This document shows, in pieces, positions 21,331 to 30,685 of a stretch of DNA of 64,000 bases. Source of the DNA: Candidatus Pantoea persica (GTDB lineage: Bacteria > Pseudomonadota > Gammaproteobacteria > Enterobacterales > Enterobacteriaceae). Below the pieces are notes generated by a model that saw only the letters and a program-made list of their open reading frames with translations, did no database searches and was not told the origin of the DNA. Positions within the stretch are counted from its first letter, which is position 1, and the number at the start of each line of letters is the position of its first letter. The stretch covers positions 186,001-250,000 of the forward strand of contig NZ_SMDS01000017.1 in assembly GCF_013753875.1 (NCBI RefSeq), read 5' to 3'. The translations under genes and the position numbers were made by a program.

Positions 21331-21884
21331 TTAGCGATTGTAAACGCCCATCTGTAGGTGAAGGATCCCACGGGGACGATGTACTGGTTGGCTACCCCAT
21401 ATTGCGGTCAGCAAAGTATTCCCTAGTGTCAGGATCTTTTTCACTCTGCCGGTGTCGTCACCGGTCGCCTGAAGCAGGCAAAGCACTTAACCTTGTGGGC
21501 CAATTTCGCATCGTCCGCCGCGAGTAATCACTGCCCGCAAGTGTATCTATGCGCGTAGATAAATCAAGCAAATTTCGCTATAATTATCAGTTCCTCTACA
21601 CTATCACTATCTCGACGAGACACATACTATTTGTGTCTTTATTTCAATTAGTTAGTTAAATTCATCTCTTGGATTACAGACGACTGTTGCCTATTGAGAC
21701 ATAACACTTTCACTTAACAATACCTCTGCGCAACCTGTCATTACGGCGCAGGCAAGGTTATCGCCTGAAATCATGACCGGCAGATGATAGGGCGCGGGTT
21801 TAGCGCGGCGGCTGGGCGATTTTTACATTTCGCCGCTTTGCAGTAGGCTTAGAAAAAAAACGATTCGAGAGCGCTATAACGATT
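21331..21884. other. no gene recognised
   Basis: About 550 bases that turn AT-rich after 21550. No coding sequence, RNA or clear hairpin could be supported. Confidence 0.5.
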
Positions 21885-22420
21885 ATCCTGATGCGACACG
21901 GCAAACCGGACTATTGCGCAGGCGGGCGGCTCAGCGCGCAGCGCATGGCCGACTGGTGCGAGGCGTACAATCTGGCACTGGTGTGCGACACGCAGCCCGA
22001 CCGCAGTCTCGCCATTGCGCGCCAGGCGGCGGTGATGGTCTGCAGCCCGCTGCCACGTGCGCGCTCGTCGCTGACGCGGTTGGGTCTGCAGCCAGACGAG
22101 AGCGACGCCCTGTTCAGCGAAGTTTCGGTGCCTCGGAGCGCCTGACGCTGCCCAGCGTTGTGTGGCTGGCGCTGCTGCGCCTGCTGTGGCTGTGCGACTA
22201 TGCGGGACAGAGCGAGTCGCTGCGTCGGGCGCGGACGCGCGCCGCCCAGGCCGCCGAAAAGCTGATTGCGCTCTCCGAGCGCGGCACGGTGCTGCTGCTC
22301 GGCCACGGCCTGATGAATAAGATGATTGCCCGCGAGCTGCGCAAGCGCGGCTGGCAGGCGGAGAAACATGCTAGCAGCCGCTACTGGAGCTCGGCGATTT
22401 ACCACCGCCCTTTTATCTAG
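21885..22420 (+). pseudogene. histidine phosphatase (phosphoglycerate mutase-like), frameshifted
   Basis: Begins ILMRHGKPDYCAGGRLSA with the family's catalytic RHG, followed by PLPRARSSLTRLG. A single frameshift near 22130 moves the rest to another frame (LIALSERGTVLLLGHGLMNK, with the second catalytic His in GHG). The tail ends SSAIYHRPFI. A start codon is not obvious because an ATA/ATT-rich stretch precedes the RHG. Confidence 0.7.
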
Positions 22421-22444
22421 GCAGCGTAAAAAGCTCAGCACTTC

Positions 22445-23375
22445 TCAGCCAGTGCCGACGCGCGGCGTCGCCACGACCTTGCGCTGCGCCAGATCGATAA
22501 CGCTCAGCGTACCGTCGCCCTCGTTGGCGATCAGCAGCTGCTGATTGTCTGGCGTAAAGCAGCCGTCCATCAGCTTCGCGCCCACCGCAATATCCCCCGG
22601 CGGATCAAGCAGATCGTCAAACAGGGTGATCACCGGCTCCTAGTCGCCTATCGCCACCAGCCGTTCGCCGTCGGCGCTGAAGCGCACCACCTGACACGAC
22701 TGCTGATGGCCGGGCAGCGCCAGCCGCTGGCGCACGCGGTGGCTCTGCCGGTCAATCACGTAGAGATGCGGCGCATCCGCCGCGCTGGCCATCAGATAGG
22801 GATGCTTTGGCGACGCTGCAATGCCGGCGATGGGGCCAAGCAGCAGAAATGGTGTCGATGACCCGCCCTTCCGCCTAGCACAGGTCCACCACGGTAATGG
22901 TGGCGTCCTCTTCGTTGTCGGTAAACAGCTTGCGCCCGCTGGGCGAAAGCGTCAGGCGGTGCGCGTTATGCAACGGGATCGGAATACGCTTTTCCACCCG
23001 TTCGCTGACCGGATCGATCACCGCCACCACCGCGCTCTTTTCGCAGCAGAGATAGACCTTGCCGTCGCGTCCCAGCTGGCCGCTGTGCGGCGCGCGCAGC
23101 GAGCTAAGGTTGATAAAGCCACTGATATCGCGCGTCGCCAGATCGATGACCGCCACCTTGTGGCCGGAGTGCGGATTATCGCCGTGGACGCCGTCGCCGT
23201 AGATCGGCACACAGGCTTTGCGCCACGGCGTCAGCATCAGCAGCTCATGTGGACGCAGCGGAAAGGCGTTTAGCTCGCGCTCGACGGCGAAGGTGTCGGG
23301 ATTAAGAAACAGCACGCGGTTGCCCTGCTTGTCCACCGCCAGCAGCCCGTGATTGTTGTCTGACATGCACGCAAC
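22445..23375 (-). pseudogene. YVTN-type beta-propeller protein, broken
   Basis: Repeated blades of a seven-bladed propeller are visible: NNHGLLAVDKQGNRVLFLNP, HKVAVIDLATRDISGFINLS, SAVVAVIDPVSERVEKRIPI, TDNEEDATITVVDL and, further on, QQLLIANEGDGTLSVIDLAQ. A nonsense codon near 22876 and several frameshifts (22640-22860) break it. The 5' end is lost at about 23375, where an oxidoreductase on the other strand begins. Confidence 0.65.
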
Positions 23376-24210
23376 TGGCTGCGCTTCGACGGCGGTCTGT
23401 TCTGGGAGGCAGACGACTTGTCCGGCACCTAGACGCGCCATGCGTATGAAAAAGCGCACGGCTACGACTCGTGGCTAGTGACGCGCGACAGCCTGGCGCA
23501 GGCCGATGCGCAAGTCGAGGCGGCGGCGCTACCGCAGGCGGCGATTTTCAATTCCGGCGAAGGCTGGGTCAGCCTGCCGCACCTGGTGGCGTATCTGGCG
23601 CAGCAGTTGCGCGCGCTGGGCGGCGAGATCGTCGAACACGCCGGAAAATGTGAGGTGCTGCGCGACGGCCAGCGCGCTAGCGGCGTCAGGCTGGCAAGCG
23701 GCAACACGCTGTACGCCGACGCGGTGCTGGTCGCCTGCAGCCCCGCCACGCCCGACATGGTCGCGCCGCTTGGCGTTACCATTCCCAACGGTTTGCTCGT
23801 TTCGATGCTGGTGATCACTGAACCGGGCACACACGGGCTGAAGGCGGTACTGAATACGCCGCGCGCCGCAGTGCGCCCCAACCCCGGCAACACCCTGGCA
23901 CTGGATCATGACTGGTATGAAGAAGCTATTCAGCCGTAGGCCGACGGCAGCTATACCATCGACGAAGGCGTGGTGGCGCAGCTCGCCGCCAAGGCGAGCA
24001 AGCTGATTAAAAGGCGAGCCGCTGCGCGCCGACAGCTGAAAGCCGGGATTAAAACCGATCCCTGGCGACGGCGAGCCGGGTTGCTTTGTCGCCTTTACCC
24101 ACTCCGGCGCCACGCTGGCGCTGATTGTGGGCGAGCTGCTGGCGGAGGAGATGGTGACGGGCAAGAAGCAGCCGATGCTGGCGAGCTTCCGGCCGGAACG
24201 TTTCGCATAA
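23375..24210 (+). pseudogene. FAD-dependent amine/amino-acid oxidoreductase, 5'-truncated
   Basis: DadA/glycine-oxidase type sequence: NWLRFDGGLFWEADDLSGT, AAIFNSGEGWVSLPHLVAYL, ASGVRLASGNTLYADAVLVA and the C-terminal LALIVGELLAEEMV segment. The N-terminal dinucleotide-binding GxGxxG is missing at the breakpoint. Amber codons lie near 23429 and 23937 and frameshifts near 24015 and 24060. Confidence 0.65.
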
Positions 24211-24300
24211 AAAGCTGGTCGCGTGACCGGCTTCAACCTGCACATAATGCCCACACGCGGGTGACAGGCATTCACGCCTTCTTCACCCGCGTCAGCGCGC

Positions 24301-24795
24301 TTAGCCGCGACAGTAGATGTCGCCCGACTCCGCCTTGAGGATTTTGCCGACGTCGTTGGTGATCAGCAGGTAGTTGCCGCCGATATAGGTCCAGTGGCTG
24401 CCGGTTTCCGGCGCGGGCAGGTTGCGCTTCTGCCACTCGACGATGGTGTAGGATTTGTTGAGGTACTGCTGCGGCACGTTGTCGCCGATTTTGTAATCTT
24501 TATAGTCGATGATGATGCGGTTGAGCTCGTAGTTCGACTGCGCCGACGGGCTGCCGGCATTGGCGTCCGGCGCTGGCGCGCTGCCCGCTTCCGGCTCTTC
24601 AGCGTTTGGTCCCAGCGGCGGCTGGCCGCTGCTGTCTGACGCGTCGCCCTGCGGCTGCGCGTCGGCATGCTGGATCTGCGGCGGCGGCGGCACGCTGTCG
24701 GCTGCTTCGCCTTCGGCCTGTGCAGCGGGAACAAGGCTCAGCGAGCCAAACAGTAATCCCGAGAAAAAGAGTGCGTTCTGGGTCCTGCGCATAGT
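24301..24795 (-). CDS. RcnB-family periplasmic protein
   Basis: Intact 164-residue reading frame from the ATG giving MRRTQNALFFSGLLFGSLSL, a signal peptide ending near AQA. A proline/alanine-rich linker follows (about residues 25-85), then the RcnB domain: RIIIDYKDYKIGDNVPQQYL, SYTIVEWQKRNLPAPETGSH, WTYIGGNYLLI. RcnB of E. coli modulates nickel/cobalt efflux, but no rcnA is seen here, so the role is open. Confidence 0.75.
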   Translation of the reverse strand, partial: TMRRTQNALFFSGLLFGSLSLVPAAQAEGEAADSVPPPPQIQHADAQPQGDASDSSGQPPLGPNAEEPEAGSAPAPDANAGSPSAQSNYELNRIIIDYKDYKIGDNVPQQYLNKSYTIVEWQKRNLPAPETGSHWTYIGGNYLLITNDVGKILKAESGDIYCRG

Positions 24796-24945
24796 GTTTT
24801 CCAAGTTAGTTGATTTTGCAGACAGTAGACCAGATAAAGACACTCTGTACAGCCTCTCAGTTCCATAGTAAAGCAGGAAAGGTTCTTATAACCGTCTCTG
24901 CAGCAATAAAACCGCCACATCAAGATTGGTTTCTGCAGCTTTGGC

Positions 24946-25726
24946 TCAGCGATGGAACAGCGCCAGCTCTCTTGGTATTTCGGCTAAACGGCCAGGCGGA
25001 AAAGCTGTAAGGATCTCGCAGCGTTTATCCAGCAGCGACTCCACCGAGGCGCAATTGCCCTTATACCAGCCGCGGCGGGTGGTCAGCAGGATAAAGCCCT
25101 GTCCCTCCTCAAAGGTGTTGGGTGTCAGCGCCACGCTATACTCCGCCAGCTGCGGCAGCGACAGATGAAAATGGCGCGTCACCGAGACGATGGGATAGCT
25201 CCCCATCGCCGCTGGCTGCACGACGCGGCGGGCATAGTAAGTATGCTTCAGCAGGCGGTCGGGCAACGGCCGCCACTCCTCACTAATACTAATGTATGGT
25301 CGCTCGGCCTGCAGCTGGCGGCGCACATCTTCCCGCAGACAGGTCAGATGGATATGCAGCTGGTTCTAGCTGCGTCCGTAAGCGGAGTTAATCGCCAGCC
25401 CCAGCCTATCGTCAGGAACGGCGGCACCATAAGCCGCCATCAGGCGATAGCGCATCAGCCAGGCGTAGCCGAAGTAGTCGGTGCGCCCCGCGCGCGACAG
25501 AGCGATGCTCTCCATACCCAACATCGCGAGGTTTGGCACCAGGATAAAGTTGTAGGGATAGCGGGGATTTTGCAGGATGCTAAAGCCCTGCTCTTTATCC
25601 TTGCGGCTGATAGATTTGCTGGTACGGCGCCGGATCACGCCGAAGGTCGTAGTTGGTCATGCAGTGATCCTGCGTGACCATCCACAGCGTATCGGAGCGC
25701 GCGCAGCCGGTCAGCAGAAACGCCAT
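24946..25726 (-). pseudogene. cdh: CDP-diacylglycerol pyrophosphatase Cdh, broken
   Basis: Hydrolyses CDP-diacylglycerol at the membrane. Seen: a lipoprotein-like start (MAFLLTGCARSDTLWMV), NFILVPNLAMLGMESIALSR, RLGLAINSAYGRS then, after an amber codon at 25368-25370 where Gln fits, NQLHIHLTCLREDVRRQL containing the family's HIH signature. A frameshift lies near 25640. Last residues IELLDKRCEIL match the family. Confidence 0.8.
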
Positions 25727-26038
25727 GGCAGAGAGAATCAATCCTCGATATAACTCAAGTCGCCTAGGGTCAGCCAGTGGTTTGAGTGGTGCTGCGCATC
25801 ACGCAGGTGATGTTTTCAGGACAAGATAAGCGATCTTGCCGTCTGGATGTTAACTCAGGCTCGGCCAGCTGAATCACTCTTTCTCATCTCAAAAAAGCGG
25901 GTACAGCACATAGAATTGTGCTAATTTCTCAATATAAAACTTCTGCGGAATTATGTAAAAGAAACGCTGAGCGGAGCAGCGACGGTGAATTCGCTATCCG
26001 GCAGCGTCCTAATGGTTTCTCTCAGGAGAAAAAGATTT

Positions 26039-26248
26039 ATGAATAAACGTCTCATACTGGTGCTGGTTGCCTGCGGCTTATCAGCCTGTAGTTACGATGA
26101 CCGCGAGGGGAACAGAATGCCGGATACTAGCCGACGCGTTATGCCGGGTATTCTCCAGTCGGTCACGCCTTCGCAGCAGCGAGCCATTATGTCGGGCGAG
26201 CGGCCCGACTGGACGGAGGTGCCGCCGGTAAAGATTCCGCGTCGTTAA
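26039..26248 (+). CDS. small putative lipoprotein
   Basis: A 69-residue reading frame begins MNKRLILVLVACGLSACSYD: an n-region, a hydrophobic core and a lipobox LSAC, with AGGAGA upstream of the ATG. The mature part is short and polar (MPDTSRRVMPGILQSVTPSQ) and is not recognised. It is probably an envelope lipoprotein retained among broken neighbours. Confidence 0.6.
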   Translation: MNKRLILVLVACGLSACSYDDREGNRMPDTSRRVMPGILQSVTPSQQRAIMSGERPDWTEVPPVKIPRR

Positions 26249-26279
26249 AAAGGCTAATGCGGGCTGCTTACTGTTTTAC

Positions 26280-26752
26280 CGTGAGTACTGAGCTGGGGTA
26301 CGGCTGTTCGATAAACTTCGGCAGTCATCCCCTGCTGCCAGGCATTGATCACCGGACGCAGCTGCGGCAGCGCCTCTGACCAGAGGTTGGGTTTCTGCTA
26401 GACGCCTTTACGCCGCATCGTCTGGCTGCAGCAGCAGCGGTTCGCAATCCGTACTGATATCGAACTGCTCGCGCTGTTCACATTGTACTCCACACCAGCC
26501 AGGTTGTAGCCGCGGAAGTGCGGCAAGTGGAGCATCGAGACGCGCAGCTTCTCTTTCTGCGGCAGGTCAAAAAAAGGCGCGCGTGATGCTCTGCACGTTC
26601 TGCTGCAGCTGCGGGTTGATGTCGTGATTGATGAGGTAGAAAAAGTCCACGTCGCGCACGCTTTCGCGCAGACGGGTTAGGAAGTCAGTTTGTTCAGTTT
26701 CGATACCGGCGAGTTGCGCCAGATCCAGCACCGGTAAGCTTGTCCAGATCAT
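26280..26752 (-). pseudogene. isopenicillin N synthase-like 2OG-Fe(II) oxygenase, truncated
   Basis: The N-terminal DIOX_N domain reads MIWTSLPVLDLAQLAG, RLRESVRDVDFFYLINHDIN, then after a frameshift near 26570 LPQKEKLRVSMLHLPHFRGY. Further fragments (NLWSEALPQLRPVINAWQQG) follow with an amber codon near 26400. The catalytic HxD...H region is absent, so it is inactive. Confidence 0.65.
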
Positions 26753-27021
26753 TGTGCGTTTTCCAGAAGGATGCCGGGATGTACCCTCGCAATAATAAAA
26801 CGCATCGGCAAATAGTGAAACGCTGTATGTTATCGCTAGGGGTCTTTTGAAGAAGTTGAGGAAAGGATGTTCGGGAATGGGATTTGGAAAGCGCATCAAT
26901 AAAGATGCCATGATAAATTAACGACATTGAAAGGGATTTTTACCTCCCTCTAAACGACACATTAGGCTATACTTCTTTCATTCCATGCGTCAGTATATTG
27001 AATATTTCCACCACAATACTT

Positions 27022-27445
27022 CTAGATTATTTTTTCATAGCGTAACTCAACCCGTTCCATATGATTGCATTTTTCGACAGTTTTGGTGTTATACATAACA
27101 GGATTCACATCAACAATCTTGACACCTTCGAGTAGCATATTAAAATATTCAAAATCTTGTTTTGCATCATTAATCTTATACCATTTCACTTCGGCACTTT
27201 GTAAAGACGGCCCTGTTGCAACTGCTTTGTATAGATATGGACTTAAACTATCGAATTTTCTATTACTACACAGGAGCATGAATTCGCGTTGCAGTTATTT
27301 TTCCAGCGCTATTGTCAGTCGGTATGTGTAATCCATGACTAAAACCTATAATCTCTATACTTCCTTCACGATCTGATACATCAGAGGATCCTTTTATTAA
27401 GGCACCTCCATCATCTTTAAGCCAAAGGTGAGAAGGAATAGCCAT
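27022..27445 (-). pseudogene. hcp: Hcp-like type VI secretion tube protein, broken
   Basis: The start MAIPSHLWLKDDGG is typical for Hcp, and after frameshifts near 27275-27340 the C-terminal half reads SPYLYKAVATGPSLQSAEVK, EYFNMLLEGVKIVDVNPVMY, HMERVELRYEKI. The last residues (usually TWKYCDGN) are cut off by a stop after EKII. It is downstream of a DUF1493 gene on the same strand. Hcp forms the tube and carries small effectors; the related copy at 30.7 kb is also damaged. Confidence 0.85.
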
Positions 27446-27459
27446 AACTGAACTCCTTT

Positions 27460-27814
27460 TTAGTCATATAACCAGTAACCCGCTTTTGCCGATTTAGCGA
27501 GCATTTTTAATGTAATGCGGTTCTGGCTTAACTCAACGCCATTTTCGCTCTTTAGAACGTAAGATATTCAAGGGAAAAACGGCTTCTTCGTTAGGCCAGT
27601 ATTTGTTAAAAGAGAATTTTTTCTGTCCACATTGAAGCACCTGAAATAGTCATCAAGTATTTCCATGGCATCCTCATCTGCCCAAGGATCTTTTCCGGTA
27701 AAGAGGCTTGTCTCTAAAGTCAATGCTGGTTTTAAAAAAAGGCAATACACGACCGTTCCAGTTTTTTTCATACTATTCCATTATCTGTTTTTCAATGTTA
27801 TGTAAGTCAATCAT
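27460..27814 (-). pseudogene. DUF1493-family protein (possible immunity protein), frameshifted
   Basis: The minus strand reads MIDLHNIEKQIME, then in a second frame ALTLETSLFTGKDPWADEDA and DDYFRCFNVDR, and in a third frame ITLKMLAKSAKAGYWLYD, the family's C-terminus. At least two frameshifts separate these (near 27770 and 27545). DUF1493 proteins often follow small effector genes. It lies directly between a candidate effector gene and hcp, so an immunity role is plausible but inferred. Confidence 0.6.
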
Positions 27815-27821
27815 AAAACTT

Positions 27822-28202
27822 CTACCAGATACGATCGGATGGATGTGCAATCATATTATATTTATTAATCGATTTATAGAAAATAATCGCAACATCACCT
27901 GCAAGAACGCCCCATCCCACCAGAGGAATCGTCCTGCCTACAAATGTGCCTAATCGTTGCGTCATTACTCTTTTTGCATGAGGAGGATAGCCGATCCAGG
28001 TGGGTAATCTAACTGGTATCATACGGCCTCTGAATAAACGCCTTGAATAAATCGATGCGACAGAGGCTTCAGGGGTTGCGCCTGCCAGTTTACTCACAAC
28101 AGTAATACTATTTGATCCAAGATCGATGACGGTGACGGTGACGGTGACGGTGACGGCCGCTATATCAGAAATCCCAAAATGACCTAAGGTCTCATCAATC
28201 AT
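27822..28202 (-). CDS. candidate Hcp-linked effector, unassigned
   Basis: An open frame of 126 residues starts MIDETLGHFGISDIAAVTVT. Residues 17-26 are a Val-Thr run made by five copies of a 6-bp repeat (28127-28156). The C-terminal half contains TFVGRTIPLVGWGVLAGDVA, a likely membrane-inserting segment, and YNMIAHPSDRIW. Three genes in a row (this, DUF1493, hcp) resemble an effector-immunity-Hcp module. It may be a truncated remnant of a larger protein, and activity is unknown. Confidence 0.45.
   Translation of the reverse strand: MIDETLGHFGISDIAAVTVTVTVTVIDLGSNSITVVSKLAGATPEASVASIYSRRLFRGRMIPVRLPTWIGYPPHAKRVMTQRLGTFVGRTIPLVGWGVLAGDVAIIFYKSINKYNMIAHPSDRIW
28127..28156. repeat. 6-bp tandem repeat, 5 copies
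   Basis: TGACGG repeated five times without error inside the candidate effector reading frame; each unit adds two residues (Val-Thr) and keeps the frame. Confidence 0.95.
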
Positions 28203-28559
28203 AATCCAGAAAAAAATTTACCAGCACTCAAATTTGATGAGCCATCATAAAAATAGGTTCAGTTTAATTCCTCAACTGAATCTATCATGAATCCCTTCGT
28301 CATTTCGTGAGAATGGAAATCATAATAAATAATATTGAATCATTTTAGCTGCGTCAGATTTTTGTTGATATCAAATGACGCTCGCCATTATAAAAAGGTT
28401 ATTGTACCAAGGGGAAGAAAATTAACTCATTCATATATTCCTCATGTGTTTCAATGTTTTTTGATGAAAAGCACCTGCATATATTCTTTACCTAAACACT
28501 TAATCAGACGTAATGAATATGTAAAAAAATAACTTCGATTATTTCTCTTTGCTGACAGG
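28203..28559. other. AT-rich gap, no gene recognised
   Basis: About 355 AT-rich bases. A 65-codon frame on the plus strand has no recognisable features and is probably chance. Promoters for the two divergent flanking genes could lie here. Confidence 0.5.
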
Positions 28560-29092
28560 ATGCATTTTTTCCCCTGTTATGCAAAACTGTCACTTGTTTC
28601 GTTAATCAGGAAGCCATTTACGCGCCAGCGCGAGCGACGCGTCGATATCACCGGCTGTCGCAACAGCCTGAACGGCTACCAAAAAGGACGCTGCTTCTAC
28701 TGCTATCGGCCGGTCAGCCTTGAGCGCGGCCACGCGGAGCTCACCGATGTCGATCACTTTATTCCCTATTCCCTATTCCCTATTCCCTATTCCCTGGGCG
28801 GCGCGAGACCAGGTGCCGAACCTTAACGGCGTCTGGAATCTGGTGCTGGCGTGTCAGAGCTGCAATCGCTGCAAGGAAGGCAAGTTCGCCCATCTCCCGT
28901 CGCAGCAGCTGCAGGAACGGTTGCATAAGCGAAACGAGTATTTTATTAACAGCCATCTGCCGCTGCGCGAGACGCTGATTCGGCAGACCGGCAACAGTGA
29001 AGCGATGTGGCGCAGCTTTCTGGCATCAGGCTGGCAGGCGGCGCGCAGCGTTCCATATCTGGCAGCCTCGGGCTTGTGGAGAAGCCTTATTT
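28560..29092 (+). pseudogene. HNH endonuclease gene with frame-shifting 7-bp repeat
   Basis: The zinc/HNH core is visible: RCFYCYRPVSLERGHAELTD then VDHFIP, and downstream WAARDQVPNLNGVWNLVLAC and QSCNRCKEGKFAHL. The two halves are in different frames because ATTCCCT is present five times (28761-28795) exactly where FIP should run into WAA. One copy would restore the plain gene and four copies would restore the frame with seven extra residues. In the present state translation from the upstream start ends at 28826. A second frame begins at ATG 28720 and runs through into the methyltransferase. Confidence 0.75.
28761..28795. repeat. 7-bp tandem repeat, 5 copies
   Basis: ATTCCCT repeated five times perfectly. 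Because 7 is not a multiple of 3, gain or loss of a copy changes the frame of the HNH gene. Confidence 0.97.
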
Positions 29093-29727
29093 TGAGTACG
29101 CAACGCTATTATCAGTGCAATGCTCAGCAGTTCTTCGAGAGCACGGTCGCGGTTGATATGGCAGAGATTCGCGATAGCTTCACTGCCCTGCTCCCTGCGC
29201 ACGGCTCTGTTCTGGATGACGGTTGTGGTTCAGGACGCTATGCTAAGGCCTTTATTGAACAAGGATTTCAGGTAGAAGCGTTTGATGCCTCGCCTGAGCT
29301 GGCTGAGCTGGCTGAGCTGGCTGAGCTGGCTGAGCTGGCTGAGCTGGCTGAGCTGGCGAGTCAGCATAGCGGCTTGCCGGTTCAGGTAATGCGGTTTCAG
29401 GAACTGGATGTGTCTGCGCGCTATGACGGGATCTGGTGCTGCGCATCGATGCTGCATGTGCCGCGAGCGGAGCTGCCGGCGGTGTTCAGGCGGCTGGCGC
29501 AGGCGTTGAAGGCTGATGGCGTGCTGTATGCGTCCTTTAGGTATGGTCAGGGCGAGCGGGAAGATAATGGGCGGGTGTTTACGGATATGCGCGAGGGAGA
29601 GATTGCGGGAATGTTGAGGAGGATTGGTGGGGATGAGCTGGAGGTGATGAAGGAATGGTTGAGTGAAGATCGGCTAAAGGAAAGAAGCAATCGGTGGGTG
29701 AAGGTGTTCGTTGGGAAAATAGGTTAG
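29092..29727 (+). CDS. class I SAM-dependent methyltransferase
   Basis: Reading from a TTG at 29092 gives MSTQRYYQCNAQQFFESTVA, a usual start for small-molecule class I methyltransferases. Motif I is SVLDDGCGSGRYAKAFIEQG, motif II lies in VEAFDASPELA, motif IV in YDGIWCCASMLHVPRAELPA, and the C-terminus is RWVKVFVGK. A 9-bp repeat adds seven ELA units after motif II without shifting the frame; relatives normally have one or two. The frame is also open upstream into the HNH sequence, so a fused product is possible. Substrate unknown. GC-rich codon use sets it apart from the AT-rich flanks. Confidence 0.7.
   Translation: MSTQRYYQCNAQQFFESTVAVDMAEIRDSFTALLPAHGSVLDDGCGSGRYAKAFIEQGFQVEAFDASPELAELAELAELAELAELAELASQHSGLPVQVMRFQELDVSARYDGIWCCASMLHVPRAELPAVFRRLAQALKADGVLYASFRYGQGEREDNGRVFTDMREGEIAGMLRRIGGDELEVMKEWLSEDRLKERSNRWVKVFVGKIG
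29296..29358. repeat. 9-bp tandem repeat, 7 copies
   Basis: GAGCTGGCT six times plus one near copy, encoding (Glu-Leu-Ala)x7 within the methyltransferase; in-frame expansion. Confidence 0.95.
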
Positions 29728-29836
29728 CGGATTTCTGATAAAGAATATTGCTTTGGGCTAGCGCAAAAGTGATATTCCCAGCAGGCGATCTTCAGCAGTT
29801 TAGGGTGTTGATGGAAGCAATCGCTTCCTGATATTT

Positions 29837-29869
29837 AACCGCTCCCGATGCTGTGCCAGGAGCGGTTTT
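29837..29869. terminator. terminator between methyltransferase and symE
   Basis: AACCGCTCC pairs with GGAGCGGTT around a 13-base loop, followed by TTTT on the plus strand; it sits between convergent genes. Confidence 0.75.
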
Positions 29870-29873
29870 CCAT

Positions 29874-30207
29874 TCAGGCGGCTTTCTGTTTACTTGCAAT
29901 GACTTTGATAAATTCCAGCACCTGCTTTTGTTTCCGCGCCGACAGCTTGCACACCTAGCGCAGCGACTGCATTAGTTCAGTCTTTGCTGCTGGGCTGTGA
30001 GCACAATGCAGCCTTTCATTACCTTCACCTCTACCGCTGTGCCACTGGCAAAATCGGCAGCTTCCAGCCATTGTCCTTTCATGGTGATGGCGGGAGAGCT
30101 CGACTGTAATCTGGATAGCGACTCGCATAGCCAACGTTTATTTGGCGATTATTTGCCGGGAAGACATCTGGTTCAGTCGGTTGTGCAATAGAATGCGTGT
30201 CAGTCAT
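29874..30207 (-). pseudogene. symE: SymE-family toxin, frameshifted
   Basis: SymE is an SOS-induced RNA-associated toxin related to AbrB folds. The minus strand reads [20 protein letters not shown], then [16 protein letters not shown]; a frameshift near 30100 leads to [20 protein letters not shown] and [15 protein letters not shown], the conserved core. Another frameshift and an amber codon near 29955 (CAG to TAG) precede the C-terminal LSARKQKQVLEFIKVIASKQ. It cannot make the full toxin. Confidence 0.8.
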
Positions 30208-30685
30208 GATTACTATTCCCTATAAATAGTGATTGTGATTAGCGGCGCGGGGTGTGTTGCAGCACATCCACTCCGCGCTAAATATCTATATATATCATCA
30301 GAAAATGAAAAATAAGTCCAGATTGAAGTGGGTTAAAATATGCTTTTTCTGAAATAATTTTAATATATAGATGAGAAATTTTTTTAGACTTAAAGAATAA
30401 AAAGTACCCGGGAAATTGCGCCCAAAAATCATGTTTTTTTACATCAGGCGATCTATCTTAAAAACCTCATATTGAATAAAATCCTTACCTGGCTGCTGAC
30501 GGCTTTGCCGCAGGGCTAATTAAACCATTCAGCCTGGCTTTCAACAGTTCTCAATAGGATTGTCGGTCTTTTCTGCTCCTCGCTTACTGTGCAAATAATC
30601 ACTATTGCTTGATTCTGGTCAATTCTGACAGCCGACTGACGTGTACATTCCTGAATGTTTATTCACCAGAAAGGGAGTTCAGGTT
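30208..30685. other. AT-rich gap, no gene recognised
   Basis: About 480 bases with long A/T runs. It could hold the promoter of the following hcp cassette and the symE/symR region, but nothing specific is supported. Confidence 0.5.

Noticed and set aside
28335..28532. 65-codon frame in the gap before the HNH gene
   Set aside because: No ribosome site, no recognisable features, AT-rich chance frame.
28761..29358. CRISPR-like repeat array
   Set aside because: Units are 7 and 9 bp with no spacers, and lie in coding sequence.
29296..29358. (ELA)n as a designed coiled coil or leucine zipper
   Set aside because: Period of three does not make a heptad; best explained by repeat expansion.
29997..30191. 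Plus-strand 64-codon frame
   Set aside because: Antisense to the symE relic, which has clear family sequence on the minus strand.
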